From the NCBI RefSeq assembly GCF_001045435.1, contig NZ_LFNG01000007.1, forward strand, positions 1 to 64,000: 64,000 bases of DNA, written 5' to 3'. The first letter of the stretch is position 1. The number at the start of each line of letters is the position of its first letter. The translations under genes were made by a program, and so were the position numbers. The notes beneath the pieces were generated by a model. That model did not search any database. It saw only the letters and a program-made list of their open reading frames with translations, and was not told the DNA's origin. Shown in pieces: positions 33,373 through 42,897 of this stretch. Source of the DNA: Chryseobacterium koreense CCUG 49689 (GTDB lineage Bacteria > Bacteroidota > Bacteroidia > Flavobacteriales > Weeksellaceae).

Positions 33373-36075
33373 ATGGACCACGATCATCGCAGCCACGACC
33401 ATCAACACAGTCATCACCAACAAGAGATTCCGCCTAAAGACCGCCTTTCTCCGAGTTCCGTCTATTATTGCCCGATGGAATGTGAAGGTGAGAAAGTCTA
33501 TTTTCAGCAGGGAAAAAGATGCCCGGTTTGCAATATGTATCTGGTCCCCATCGAGGAAAAAGAGGAATACAAAAACAAACCGCAACAATACTCCAAAACG
33601 AATCTCCCCGAAAGTTTTAAGGATAAGCTTGGGCAGTATTTCTGTCCGATGTTCTGCGAAGGCGATAAAACCTACATTTCCGATACAGGATGTCCAGTTT
33701 GCCACATGCATTTGGAGAAAATCACTCCGGAAATACTGGCTGACAGCATGAAAATGAAGTCAGAAAGCACAGATCCCGAATCCCGAAGTTCCAATCTCGA
33801 ACTTTCGGACAATGCGGGAAAATACTATTGCCCAATGTTTTGTGAGGGCGACAAAGTTTATGATTCCAATGTCGGTTGTCCGGTTTGCGGAATGGATTTG
33901 GTGAAAATCCCGGAAAAGAAGAAAGTGATGCAATACACTTGTCCGATGCATCCGGAAATCATTCGCGATGAACCGGGAAGTTGTCCGATCTGCGGAATGG
34001 ATTTGGTTGCAGTCCCCTCCAAAAATGCTTCAGATGAGGATGAAACCTACAACATTTTGAAAAAGAAATTTTGGATCGCTGTAGCATTCACTGTTCCGGT
34101 CTTTATTTTATCAATGGGCGGAATGTGGTTCGACTTCCCCTTCTCCAACAAAGTTCAGGGATATTTGGAATTAATGTTTTCTGTTCCCGTTATCTTTTAC
34201 TCTGGCTGGTTTTTGATGAAACGAGGTTGGATTTCCTTCAAAACCTGGAATCTCAATATGTTTTCATTGATCGCATTGGGTGTCGCTGCGGCATTTATCT
34301 TCAGTTTGATTGTGCTTTTTGTCCCCAATATTTTGCCTCACGAATTCATCCATGAAGGAAAAAATCCTTATTATTTTGAATCGGTTTGCGTGATTCTCAC
34401 TTTGGTGATTATGGGACAAATGCTGGAAGCAGGAGCTCATCAACGAACAGGAAAAGCCATTGAGGAATTGATGAATCTTTCTCCTGACGAAGCCACTTTG
34501 ATGATAGATGGAAACGAAAAGAAAGTTCCGCTTTCAGAAGTGAAAATCGGTGATTTATTACGGGTAAAACCGGGTGAAAAAATCCCTGTCGATGGGAAAA
34601 TTACTGAAGGGAACTCCTCCGTGGATGAAAGCATGATTACTGGCGAACCGATTCCGGCGGAGAAAACGGTGAATGACAAGGTAACTTCGGGAACCATCAA
34701 CGGAAACGGCGTGTTCACGATGCTTGCCGAAAAAGTGGGTGATGAAACGTTGCTTTCCCAAATCATTAAAATGGTTTTTGAAGCAAGTAGAAGTCGTGCA
34801 CCGATCCAGAAATTGGTGGATAAAATCTCTGCTATCTTCGTTCCTGTGGTGATCGGCGTTTCAATTCTCACTTTTTTTGCATGGATGATTTTCGGCGGAG
34901 AAAATAAGATGATTTACGCTTTTGTGAACGCAGTTGCCGTATTGATCGTCGCTTGTCCATGTGCTTTAGGTTTGGCCACTCCAATGAGTTTGATGGTCGG
35001 AATTGGTAAAGGTGCAAAAAATGGAATCCTAATCAAAAATGCAGAAGCCTTGGAAGAAATGCACAAAGTAAATGTCCTGATTACCGATAAAACCGGTACT
35101 TTGACCGAAGGAAAACCGAGTTTAGATGAAGTGGAAACCATCTTGGATTCAGACCAGTATGAAGTGGTAAAATTGGCAGCATCTTTAAACCAAAATTCTG
35201 AACACCCATTATCTAAAGCTGTTTTGGAAAAATTCAAGAAAATGCTTTTCATTATTTCAGGCACACCTGAAAGTTCCTCTGATGAGTTCCAAATCCAAAA
35301 AGTGGAAGATTTTGAAAACATCACCGGAAAAGGAATCAGGGGAAAAATCAATGGTGAAGAGGTTTTGCTGGGAAATGAATCTCTGTTGGATCATTTCAAG
35401 ATCCAGATTCCGGAAAATTTGAAAGCACAGGTCGTTCACCATCAAGACAAAGCGAGAACCATTTCTTATCTCGCAAAAAGCGGGAAAGTATTGGGATTCC
35501 TCACCTTTTCAGACCCTTTAAAATCTACTTCAAAAGAAGCCATTCAATATCTTCAAAAACAAGGAATTGAAATCATAATGATGACCGGTGACAATGAGCA
35601 CACCGCAAAAAATATCGCTTTAGAATTGGGAATCAAATCCTATCAAGCTGGCTGTCTTCCCGAAGACAAAATGAATGAAGTGAAAAAATTACAAACCGAA
35701 GGGAAAGTGGTGGCAATGACCGGCGACGGAATCAATGATGCTCCTGCTTTGGCCCAATCAAATGTGGGGATCGCAATGGGTACCGGAACAGATGCCGCGA
35801 TTGAAAGTGCAGGAATTACCTTGATAAAAGGCGATATCCTGGGAGTTGCGAAAGCAAAAATCCTTAGCGAAAAATTGCTGAAAAACATCAAACAGAATCT
35901 CTTCTTTGCCTTTATCTATAACACTTTGGGAATCCCAATTGCAGCAGGTCTGCTCTACCCTTTCTTCGGAATATTGCTCAGTCCGATGATTGCGGCAGCC
36001 GCGATGAGTTTTTCATCGGTTTCGGTAATTTTAAATTCTTTAAGGTTGAATGGTGTAGATTTGAAACTGGATTAG
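33373..36075 (+). CDS. copA: Copper-type P1B ATPase with four Cys-motif repeats
   Basis: This heavy-metal pump exports copper or silver using ATP. A His-rich leader ([17 protein letters not shown]) is followed by four metal-binding repeats of the form Y-x-CPM ... CP-x-C-x-M-x-L within the first 215 residues ([27 protein letters not shown] and YTCPMHPEI). There is no classical HMA domain. The ATPase core has TGEPIPAEK, the CPC metal site in [12 protein letters not shown], phosphorylated D in [16 protein letters not shown] and [10 protein letters not shown]. An in-frame ATG at 33340 would add 11 residues; 33373 is preferred for its His-rich start. Its stop overlaps the convergent polyprenyl synthase gene by 4 nt. 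Confidence 0.9.
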   Translation: MDHDHRSHDHQHSHHQQEIPPKDRLSPSSVYYCPMECEGEKVYFQQGKRCPVCNMYLVPIEEKEEYKNKPQQYSKTNLPESFKDKLGQYFCPMFCEGDKTYISDTGCPVCHMHLEKITPEILADSMKMKSESTDPESRSSNLELSDNAGKYYCPMFCEGDKVYDSNVGCPVCGMDLVKIPEKKKVMQYTCPMHPEIIRDEPGSCPICGMDLVAVPSKNASDEDETYNILKKKFWIAVAFTVPVFILSMGGMWFDFPFSNKVQGYLELMFSVPVIFYSGWFLMKRGWISFKTWNLNMFSLIALGVAAAFIFSLIVLFVPNILPHEFIHEGKNPYYFESVCVILTLVIMGQMLEAGAHQRTGKAIEELMNLSPDEATLMIDGNEKKVPLSEVKIGDLLRVKPGEKIPVDGKITEGNSSVDESMITGEPIPAEKTVNDKVTSGTINGNGVFTMLAEKVGDETLLSQIIKMVFEASRSRAPIQKLVDKISAIFVPVVIGVSILTFFAWMIFGGENKMIYAFVNAVAVLIVACPCALGLATPMSLMVGIGKGAKNGILIKNAEALEEMHKVNVLITDKTGTLTEGKPSLDEVETILDSDQYEVVKLAASLNQNSEHPLSKAVLEKFKKMLFIISGTPESSSDEFQIQKVEDFENITGKGIRGKINGEEVLLGNESLLDHFKIQIPENLKAQVVHHQDKARTISYLAKSGKVLGFLTFSDPLKSTSKEAIQYLQKQGIEIIMMTGDNEHTAKNIALELGIKSYQAGCLPEDKMNEVKKLQTEGKVVAMTGDGINDAPALAQSNVGIAMGTGTDAAIESAGITLIKGDILGVAKAKILSEKLLKNIKQNLFFAFIYNTLGIPIAAGLLYPFFGILLSPMIAAAAMSFSSVSVILNSLRLNGVDLKLD

Positions 36076-37049
36076 AACTTCCTTTCAATCACATAATCCA
36101 GCATCAGATGGAGCGAGTTTTTCGCCTGTGAATCAGGGAAATCGTTCAGAATGTCCTTCGCTTTCTGCTGAAAATCCTTCATCACGCCGATTGCATAATC
36201 CAGACCACCAGATTTTTTCACAAAGTCGATGAGTTCTTTCACTCGCTTCGTATCATTGTTGTAACGCTTGATGGTGTCAAAGAAATATTTGCGGTCGCTT
36301 TCATTGGCGGTTCTTAAGGAATAAATCAGCGGCAAAGTCATTTTTTGCTCCTTAATATCGATTCCGACAGGTTTTCCGATGATATTGGAAGCAAGGTAAT
36401 CAAAAAGGTCGTCTTTGATTTGGAAAGCCATTCCGGTCAAAGTGCCAAATTCCCTCATTTTCTTCGCCAGATTTTCATCAGCGTGATTGGAAAGAACACC
36501 GATTTCGCAGCAAGCTGCAACCAAGGTAGCCGTTTTCTGACGGATGATTTCGTAGTAAACATCTTCTGTAATATCTAGTTTTCGGGCTTTTTCCAATTGC
36601 AGGAGTTCGCCTTCCGCCATTTCTTTGATGGTTCTGGAAATCACGGCAAGCAAATCGAATTCTTTGTGGTCAGTAGAAAGCAAGACCGCTTTTGACAAAA
36701 GATAATCGCCCACCAATACAGCAATTTTATTCTTCCAAAGCGCATTGATCGAGAAAAAATTCCTACGTTTGAAACTTTCATCCACCACATCGTCGTGCAC
36801 CAAAGTCGCGGTGTGAATCAATTCAATCATAGAAGCGCCTCGGAAGGATTTTTCATTCACCTCTCCCACCAATTTAGAACACAGAAAAACAAACATCGGA
36901 CGCATTTGTTTTCCTTTTGTGGTCACGATAAAACGGGTGACTTTATCCAGTAGCGGTACATTGCTCTGCATCGATTCGTAAAACTTTTGCTCGAAAAGTT
37001 TCATTTCCTGTGCAATAGGTTTCTTGATTTCTTCTACGATATTCGCCAC
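36072..37049 (-). CDS. Polyprenyl diphosphate synthase
   Basis: This 325-residue enzyme adds isopentenyl units to make the long side chain of menaquinone or a similar polyprenyl diphosphate. Both aspartate-rich motifs are visible: [11 protein letters not shown] (first) and DDLFD (second), with [14 protein letters not shown] near the N-terminus binding the diphosphate. The family is the trans-prenyltransferase (IspA/IspB) group; chain length cannot be read with confidence. It is convergent with the copper pump gene. The 96 bases upstream contain short repeats of AGTAAT/AGTAAN only. Confidence 0.9.
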   Translation of the reverse strand: MANIVEEIKKPIAQEMKLFEQKFYESMQSNVPLLDKVTRFIVTTKGKQMRPMFVFLCSKLVGEVNEKSFRGASMIELIHTATLVHDDVVDESFKRRNFFSINALWKNKIAVLVGDYLLSKAVLLSTDHKEFDLLAVISRTIKEMAEGELLQLEKARKLDITEDVYYEIIRQKTATLVAACCEIGVLSNHADENLAKKMREFGTLTGMAFQIKDDLFDYLASNIIGKPVGIDIKEQKMTLPLIYSLRTANESDRKYFFDTIKRYNNDTKRVKELIDFVKKSGGLDYAIGVMKDFQQKAKDILNDFPDSQAKNSLHLMLDYVIERKF

Positions 37050-37145
37050 TTTGTTATCAGTAATCAGTAATTAGTAATGAGCAATGCTTAAAGAGTAATT
37101 TGGTGGACAAATATAGTCAAAAAGGTGGAATTTGAGGGAAATAAA

Positions 37146-38024
37146 TCATTGGCCAATTAAATGAAATGGGATCAAATATAAACGTTGCTTTATTCTTCCA
37201 AAAGGAGATCTGAACTCCTCTCCTGAAATATAAATTCCGTCTTCATTCACTGCAATTCCCTCTATTTGACCGATGGAAATGGATGATCCCAGGTAATATT
37301 TTTTCGGTTTTTCACTGAAGAAAATCCCTGGTTCGGTTTCAGTGAAAATGGCCAAAAATACCGCTGTTTTCTTGGTATAGCCTACCAAATAGAGTTTTCC
37401 TTTAAAATAGGAAGCATCAGTGACTACAAAATCTGTTTGAAAGCTTTCGATTTTCTGCGCCGGTTGCAGTTCGGAAATTTCGGGGTTAATCGTGTAATGC
37501 GTGGTTTTTCTTGAAACCCATTCCTTGGTGAAAAGGTGTATTTTCCCGTTTAGAAAAACCATGGCTTCCGCATCGAAATCATTATTGATGTTTTTTGGCG
37601 TGAAGTCGGTTTGTTCGGGATAATAAAATGGAATAACATTTTTAGCGTTGTTAGCGCTATCAACGCGCTCCAAATTTATTCGATAAATCTTCAAATCCTT
37701 CCTGTTTCCCGCATTATTCCCAAAATCACCAATATATACCGACACAGAATCGCTGGTCATCGCTTCCCAATCTTTGTTCTGGAGGCCGGTCTTAATCACG
37801 TTCAGAATCTTCCCCGTATTTTTATCGATTTCGAAAATATCGGGTGTATTTCCACTATCGTTGAAGGTGTAAAGTTTGTTTTTAAAAAATTTCAGACCGG
37901 AAGTTTCTCTAATTGAATCCGAAAGTTCAGCAACTTTATATGGGCGGATTTTCAGAAATTCGGCTTGTTGCGAAAATCCGGCTTGAAAAAACAGGACAGT
38001 GAAAAGGATTATAAGGTTCTTCAT
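37146..38024 (-). CDS. Secreted protein of unknown function, likely beta-propeller
   Basis: This 292-residue protein has a signal peptide (MKNLIILFTVLFFQAGFSQQ). The body alternates short beta-strands (KLYTFNDSGNTPDIFEIDKN, SVSVYIGDFGNNAGNRKDLK, GIAVNEDGIYISGEEFRSPF) as in phytase/SdiA-regulated-like propellers. No catalytic residues or sorting domain are recognised. It lies 19 nt after the sterol desaturase-type gene in the same direction and may be co-transcribed. The function is unknown. Confidence 0.65.
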   Translation of the reverse strand: MKNLIILFTVLFFQAGFSQQAEFLKIRPYKVAELSDSIRETSGLKFFKNKLYTFNDSGNTPDIFEIDKNTGKILNVIKTGLQNKDWEAMTSDSVSVYIGDFGNNAGNRKDLKIYRINLERVDSANNAKNVIPFYYPEQTDFTPKNINNDFDAEAMVFLNGKIHLFTKEWVSRKTTHYTINPEISELQPAQKIESFQTDFVVTDASYFKGKLYLVGYTKKTAVFLAIFTETEPGIFFSEKPKKYYLGSSISIGQIEGIAVNEDGIYISGEEFRSPFGRIKQRLYLIPFHLIGQ

Positions 38025-38043
38025 TTCAGATCAATCAGCTAAA

Positions 38044-38979
38044 TTATGCCACTTTTTTCTTGATTCCATTTCGCTTTCTCGCCCAATATTCCTTTTGGAA
38101 GTTTCTGACGGTTTTTCCGGTACCATCATGTCTCCAACCAGGTGAATTAAACAGATAGTTGATCCGGTCCGCTAATTTCAAGTTGGGTTGCTTCATATCT
38201 TTCCATATCTTCCGCCATTCATAGAAAATCGTGGTGACTGGACCATTGTCGGGCATTTTCGGATAAATTCCGTATTTCACTGGAGTTTTTGGATCTTCTG
38301 GTTCAAAAGTTCCAAAAATTTTGTCCCAAACAATGAAAACCATCCCCATATTTCGATCCAAATATTTGATGTTGCACGCATGATGCACGCGGTGATGCGA
38401 AGGCGTGACCATGAAGTATTCCAAAAATCCCAATTTCTTGACCGTTTGAGTATGAACTAATGCTCCATAAATCTGTCCTAAAGAATACATCACCATGATA
38501 TGCCAAGGATTGAATCCCACGAACGCAAGTGGCGCAAAAAACAAATAACGGTAAAGCGGTTGCAAAACCGGACTTCTGAAACCTGTCGTGATATTAAAAT
38601 ACTCCGAATTGTGGTGCGTGATGTGGACCGCCCAAAAAACCCGAGAGTGATGATCAACGTAATGATGCACAAAATAAGCAAAATCGGTCACCACAAAACA
38701 GGCGATGAAATACCAAATATTAAAATCGAAATCAAAAACCCGATGGTTGAAAAAGAAAAACATCACGAACATTGCAAATGCCTTCATCAGCAAATCAAGC
38801 CCGAAGTTGATCACTGCAAGAAAAACATTCATCGCTACATCTTTTCCTCTATAAAGTTGCTTGTTACCGAAATAACTGAAAAGCATTTCCGCAAAAATAA
38901 CTACCGCAAAAAAGGGAATAGTAAAGAAATAAAGAATCGTTTGTCCGTGTTCAGATAGAATGTTGGAAAAATCTAGCAT
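38044..38979 (-). CDS. Sterol desaturase / fatty acid hydroxylase family protein
   Basis: This 311-residue membrane protein carries the diiron histidine clusters of the fatty acid hydroxylase superfamily: HHYVDHHS, HITHHNSEYFN and SHHRVHHACNIKYLD. Several membrane helices surround them (TILYFFTIPFFAVVIFAEML and others). It would hydroxylate or desaturate a lipid in the inner membrane; the substrate cannot be told from sequence. The gene is intact and precedes the beta-propeller-like gene. Confidence 0.88.
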   Translation of the reverse strand: MLDFSNILSEHGQTILYFFTIPFFAVVIFAEMLFSYFGNKQLYRGKDVAMNVFLAVINFGLDLLMKAFAMFVMFFFFNHRVFDFDFNIWYFIACFVVTDFAYFVHHYVDHHSRVFWAVHITHHNSEYFNITTGFRSPVLQPLYRYLFFAPLAFVGFNPWHIMVMYSLGQIYGALVHTQTVKKLGFLEYFMVTPSHHRVHHACNIKYLDRNMGMVFIVWDKIFGTFEPEDPKTPVKYGIYPKMPDNGPVTTIFYEWRKIWKDMKQPNLKLADRINYLFNSPGWRHDGTGKTVRNFQKEYWARKRNGIKKKVA

Positions 38980-39030
38980 GGTCTATTTTTGGCGAAAAGG
39001 TATGGAAAATTTTGGTCGTGAAGAAATAGA

Positions 39031-40068
39031 TTATTCCTCTGCAGTTTTATTCGCCAATTGTCCGCAAGCAGCGTCTATATCGCCACCTCGGCTCCTTCGG
39101 ACCATCACAGTGATTCCAGCTTTTGTGAGTTCTCGAACGTATTTTTCTTCGGCAGCAATGCTTCTATGGTCAAATTTCCCCTCACCGATCGGGTTGTATT
39201 GAATCAGGTTGACTTTGCTGGGAACTTGTCGGCAATATTTAATTAATGCCTTGATGTCTTCGTCTTTATCATTAATTCCGCCCCAAACACAATATTCGAA
39301 AGTCACGACATTCCCCGTTTTTTCATACCAATATTTCAACGAGTCCATGATTTCTGTCAAAGGAAAATTCTCCGAAAATGGCATGATCTCGTTTCGTTTT
39401 GCTTCAATGGCGGTGTGAAGCGAAAGTGCCAGTTTCACCTTTAAATCCTCGTCAGCAAGCATTTTAATCATCTTCGGAATTCCGGAGGTGGAAACGGTGA
39501 TTCTTCGTGGCGACATTCCCAAACCTTCAGGTTTTGTGATTTTCCGGATGGCTTCAACTACGTTTTTGTAGTTCATCATCGGTTCGCCCATTCCCATAAA
39601 AACAATGTTGGAAAGCGGTCGATCGAAATAAAGTTTACTTTGCCGGTCGATCAGCGCAACTTGATCCACGATTTCTGCAACTTCCAAATTACGCATTCTT
39701 TTAAGTTTGGCGGTGGCGCAAAATTCACAGTTGAGCGAACAGCCCACTTGGGAAGAAACGCATGCCGTGGTTCTGGTTTCAGTTGGAATCAGAACCGATT
39801 CCACTAATAAACCATCATGAAGTTTCACACCGTTTTTGATGGTTCCATCTGCTGATTTTTGAAGCAAATCAACCGCGATCGGATTAATGGTGAATTCTTG
39901 GGATATCCGCTCTCTTAGGTTTTTTGAAAGATTAGTCATCTCATCTATGGAATGGAGGTTTTTACTCCACAACCAGTCGTAAACCTGTTTCGCACGGAAA
40001 GGTTTTTCACCAAGAGTTACGAAGTAATCCTTTAATTCGTCTAGTGATAATGTTCGGATATCTTTCAT
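39031..40068 (-). CDS. rlmN: 23S rRNA (A2503-C2)/tRNA methyltransferase RlmN
   Basis: RlmN is a radical SAM enzyme that methylates adenosine 2503 of 23S rRNA and A37 of some tRNAs. The cluster motif C-x3-C-x2-C is visible in VGCSLNCEFCATAKL. Other landmarks are FMGMGEPMMNYKNV, RRITVSTSGIPKMI and LSLHTAIEAKRNEIMP, and a C-terminal cysteine (AACGQLANK) as used for the methyl intermediate. The ATG at 40068 (MKDIRTLSLDELKDYF) fits the family; longer readings overlap the queA end region. It follows queA and is likely in the same transcript. Confidence 0.94.
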   Translation of the reverse strand: MKDIRTLSLDELKDYFVTLGEKPFRAKQVYDWLWSKNLHSIDEMTNLSKNLRERISQEFTINPIAVDLLQKSADGTIKNGVKLHDGLLVESVLIPTETRTTACVSSQVGCSLNCEFCATAKLKRMRNLEVAEIVDQVALIDRQSKLYFDRPLSNIVFMGMGEPMMNYKNVVEAIRKITKPEGLGMSPRRITVSTSGIPKMIKMLADEDLKVKLALSLHTAIEAKRNEIMPFSENFPLTEIMDSLKYWYEKTGNVVTFEYCVWGGINDKDEDIKALIKYCRQVPSKVNLIQYNPIGEGKFDHRSIAAEEKYVRELTKAGITVMVRRSRGGDIDAACGQLANKTAEE

Positions 40069-40138
40069 AAAAAAATGGGGAGATGGAAGAAAAATGGACA
40101 CTGGAAAATCTTCCAGCATCCATCTTTCTGCTTCCACT

Positions 40139-41188
40139 TTATAGAATCAGCATCGCATCACCATAAGAATAGAATTTGTATTCATTCTTGATGGCTTCCT
40201 CATACGCATGCATCACGAAATCTTTTCCGGCAAATGCTGCGATCATCATTAGTAAGGTTGATTTTGGCGTGTGGAAATTGGTAATCATTGCATTGGCAAC
40301 CCCGAAATCGTGCGGCGGAAAAATGAACTTGTTGGTCCAACCGTGATAAGGCCCGATTTTTTTGTTGGATGAAACCGAAGTTTCCAGCGCCCTCATCGTG
40401 GTGGTTCCAACCGCGCAAACTCTTCTTTGTTCCTCAACGGCTTTGTTTATGATGTCGGCATTTTTCTGGTCGATGATGGCTTCTTCGGATTCCATTTTGT
40501 GTTTGCTCAAATCCTCTACCTCGATGGGGTTAAAAGTTCCCAAACCAACGTGCAATGTGATTTCCGCGAAATCGATCCCTTTGATTTCCAGCCTTTTCAT
40601 TAAATGTTTTGAGAAATGCAGACCTGCAGTGGGAGCTGCAACAGCACCTTCAATTTTTGCGTAAATCGTTTGGTAGCGTTCCGCATCTTCCGGCTCCACT
40701 TCCCTTTTGATGTATTTAGGAAGCGGCGTTTCTCCCAACTCTTTCAGCTTCGCGCGGAATTCTTCATAGGATCCGTCATACAAAAACCTCAAAGTTCTTC
40801 CTCTGGAAGTAGTGTTGTCAATAACTTCGGCCACCAAAGATTCGTCCTCGGTGAAGAACAGTTTATTCCCGATTCGGATTTTTCTGGCCGGATCCACCAA
40901 AACGTCCCAAACTCTGGTTTCTTTATCGAGTTCTCTTAGTAGGAAAACCTCGATCTTCGCTCCGGTTTTTTCTTTGTTTCCGTAAAGTCTTGCCGGAAAA
41001 ACTTTGGTATTGTTAAAGATAAAAAGGTCGTGTTCATCAAAATAATCGACCACATCTTTGAATAGTTTATGTTCTATGGTTTGATCTTTTCGGTTCAAAA
41101 CCATCAGTTTTGCTTCGTCTCTGTGTTCACTTGGATGTTCTGCCAAAAGGTGTTCCGGCAAATGGAAATTAAAATCGGATGTCTTCAT
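40139..41188 (-). CDS. queA: S-adenosylmethionine:tRNA ribosyltransferase-isomerase
   Basis: QueA moves the ribosyl group of SAM onto preQ1-modified tRNA, the penultimate step of queuosine synthesis. The 349-residue protein begins [20 protein letters not shown] and contains [44 protein letters not shown] and [11 protein letters not shown], all family hallmarks. It is the upstream gene of the queA-rlmN pair, and a hairpin lies just before it. Confidence 0.95.
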   Translation of the reverse strand: MKTSDFNFHLPEHLLAEHPSEHRDEAKLMVLNRKDQTIEHKLFKDVVDYFDEHDLFIFNNTKVFPARLYGNKEKTGAKIEVFLLRELDKETRVWDVLVDPARKIRIGNKLFFTEDESLVAEVIDNTTSRGRTLRFLYDGSYEEFRAKLKELGETPLPKYIKREVEPEDAERYQTIYAKIEGAVAAPTAGLHFSKHLMKRLEIKGIDFAEITLHVGLGTFNPIEVEDLSKHKMESEEAIIDQKNADIINKAVEEQRRVCAVGTTTMRALETSVSSNKKIGPYHGWTNKFIFPPHDFGVANAMITNFHTPKSTLLMMIAAFAGKDFVMHAYEEAIKNEYKFYSYGDAMLIL

Positions 41189-41214
41189 TTTTTTAAATTA
41201 CGGTTTAAAAATTA

Positions 41215-41243
41215 AGTCCGAAAACCATGAAAATTTTCGGACT
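41215..41243 (-). terminator. Terminator between the 41288 gene and queA
   Basis: AGTCCGAAAA (41215-41224) and TTTTCGGACT (41234-41243) pair perfectly. On the minus strand TAATTTTT follows. It probably ends the upstream gene, 44 bases past its stop. Confidence 0.65.
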
Positions 41244-41287
41244 GCAAATATACAACTTAAAAAAGGGTTTGTCAAGTGCTTTATCTG

Positions 41288-41947
41288 TCAATAAATAACG
41301 AATTTTAGCTCCTTCGGGAGTTGCAAATCCAGCTCCACATTTTTATATTCGGCCAGTGTGATATCGCAATTACATCGCTTTTCGATGCAGATATCGATTG
41401 CCTTTTCCACCACGATATTTCTACCGAAGTCAACGGCAGTTGCTGCTTCATACGGGTGCATCATCACGATGCGTGCGATTGGAAAAAGGTTCTTATTTGC
41501 TTTTTTAAGTTTCAGAACGTATTCCCGTTCCGGTTTTGTAGCACTTTCATTCTTAAAAATTTTCAGCTTTACTGAGTCAGATGCCATTTCTTCATATTGA
41601 ATTCGTACTTTCTTCAGATTTACGGGATGACCCGATAATTTCCGGGTTCCTGTGTAATTGAATGAAAACTCGACCTCCCCATCTTTCTGGTCTTCTGTCA
41701 CGTCGAATTTATGCATCGTTTTTCTATTCTCATCAGTTAAATAGCCGTAAAATCCTGTTGAAGTTTTTCTAAGGGTGAGATAATAGCTGAAATCGTCTGT
41801 ATTAAAATAAGTCACAAGATCCCTGGATTCCGTCATTTTCGGGTCACTGCTCGTGGAAATGTATTTCGTCAAAAAATCAAACGAATAAATCTGGGCATTT
41901 ACAGAGGATATCCACAGCATCAATAATAAGACGGTTATTTTTTTCAT
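41288..41947 (-). CDS. Exported protein of unknown function
   Basis: This 219-residue protein has a signal peptide (MKKITVLLLMLWISSVNAQ). The rest is mainly beta-strand (DDFSYYLTLRKTSTGFYGYL, VEFSFNYTGTRKLSGHPVNL) and ends with a cysteine-containing stretch (DICIEKRCNCDITLAEYKNV). I recognise no family. It lies 25 nt after the DUF6090-like gene and may share its transcript. Confidence 0.6.
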   Translation of the reverse strand: MKKITVLLLMLWISSVNAQIYSFDFLTKYISTSSDPKMTESRDLVTYFNTDDFSYYLTLRKTSTGFYGYLTDENRKTMHKFDVTEDQKDGEVEFSFNYTGTRKLSGHPVNLKKVRIQYEEMASDSVKLKIFKNESATKPEREYVLKLKKANKNLFPIARIVMMHPYEAATAVDFGRNIVVEKAIDICIEKRCNCDITLAEYKNVELDLQLPKELKFVIY

Positions 41948-41972
41948 AGCTTAAGGAAATAGTGTATCGCTC

Positions 41973-42701
41973 CTATTTGGCTTTTTCCGGGTAATGCCTG
42001 TTGATGCCCGTAATGATTTCATCAATTTTCGAGATGCATTCTCTATAATTTCCGATGATATGCTCCACTGACGCCAAGTACATATTGCTACGGTTTTTCA
42101 CCTGGTCCGAACCCAAAATCTGAGGCAGGTTTCCCTTCGGATAATCCGTAGTTTTTTCAATTATAAAGTCATTCAGTTTCAATTTTTCATTTTTGTAGAA
42201 ATCGGTACGCTGATTGAGGAGTGGAACACTTTCCTCGTATAAATCCAAAATATTGTTTTGCAAATCATCATCTTCGATAAATAAAATCTTGCCCGAAGAC
42301 TTAAAACCTTCATAGCGGCCCCTATTTCCCATAAACCCAGTGAAAGTTGTTAAATCTTGAGCATAAACCTTCATACTGTCCGGATTGGCAGACTGCCCTT
42401 TTTCTAATTTAGAAAGGTATTGGAATGCTCTTCTCTGAGTCTCGTAACCATTGATGTCATCGCTCATTTCTTCTCGGTCTTTCTTCAAATCTTTTCTGAG
42501 ACCGGTGAGAAATACCTTGACTTCATGCTGTTCATGCCTTGCTTCACTCAAGGAATGCAGCCCAATTGAAAGGGAAACCGCGAACATGATGATCAAGATT
42601 TCCAGGGAAATTTTTTTGAATTTGCCCCAGAAAGGTTCTTCTTTAGACTTTGCTGTGGTGATAATTTTTTTGGTAGATTTTGCAACCTCTAATTCGGCCA
42701 T
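41973..42701 (-). CDS. DUF6090-like membrane protein
   Basis: This 242-residue protein has a cytoplasmic lysine-rich start (AKSTKKIITTAKSKEEPFWG), one membrane segment (about 30-50: LEILIIMFAVSLSIGLHSLS) and a long helical periplasmic part starting with EARHEQHEVKVFLTGLRKDL, the pattern of DUF6090 proteins in flavobacteria. The role of that family is not known. It precedes the exported 219-residue protein in the same direction. Confidence 0.62.
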   Translation of the reverse strand: MAELEVAKSTKKIITTAKSKEEPFWGKFKKISLEILIIMFAVSLSIGLHSLSEARHEQHEVKVFLTGLRKDLKKDREEMSDDINGYETQRRAFQYLSKLEKGQSANPDSMKVYAQDLTTFTGFMGNRGRYEGFKSSGKILFIEDDDLQNNILDLYEESVPLLNQRTDFYKNEKLKLNDFIIEKTTDYPKGNLPQILGSDQVKNRSNMYLASVEHIIGNYRECISKIDEIITGINRHYPEKAK

Positions 42702-42758
42702 AATTTATTTTTGCGATAAATATAATGATTTTAGTGATTTCGAGCATTGTCCGAAAAT

Positions 42759-42788
42759 AAAAAACGGACAGTTGAATGTCCGTTTTTG
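42759..42788 (-). terminator. Terminator after the S9 peptidase gene
   Basis: AAAAAACGGACA (42759-42770) and TGTCCGTTTTTG (42777-42788) pair around six bases. On the minus strand a T-run closes the stem. It lies about 110 bases past the peptidase stop. Confidence 0.8.
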
Positions 42789-42897
42789 ATATTTTTTTTG
42801 CGTGCTTCAATCGTCTTCTTCGCACCTCCATAAAAAGAGTTTACCTTTTTTCAAAAAGAAAGCTGAATGGCGGTTCGGTGCTATTGAAATAAATTTT

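Noticed and set aside
37050-37145. Short repeated AGTAAT-like sequence upstream of the polyprenyl synthase gene
   Set aside because: A few degenerate units only; no symmetry or position that suggests a function.
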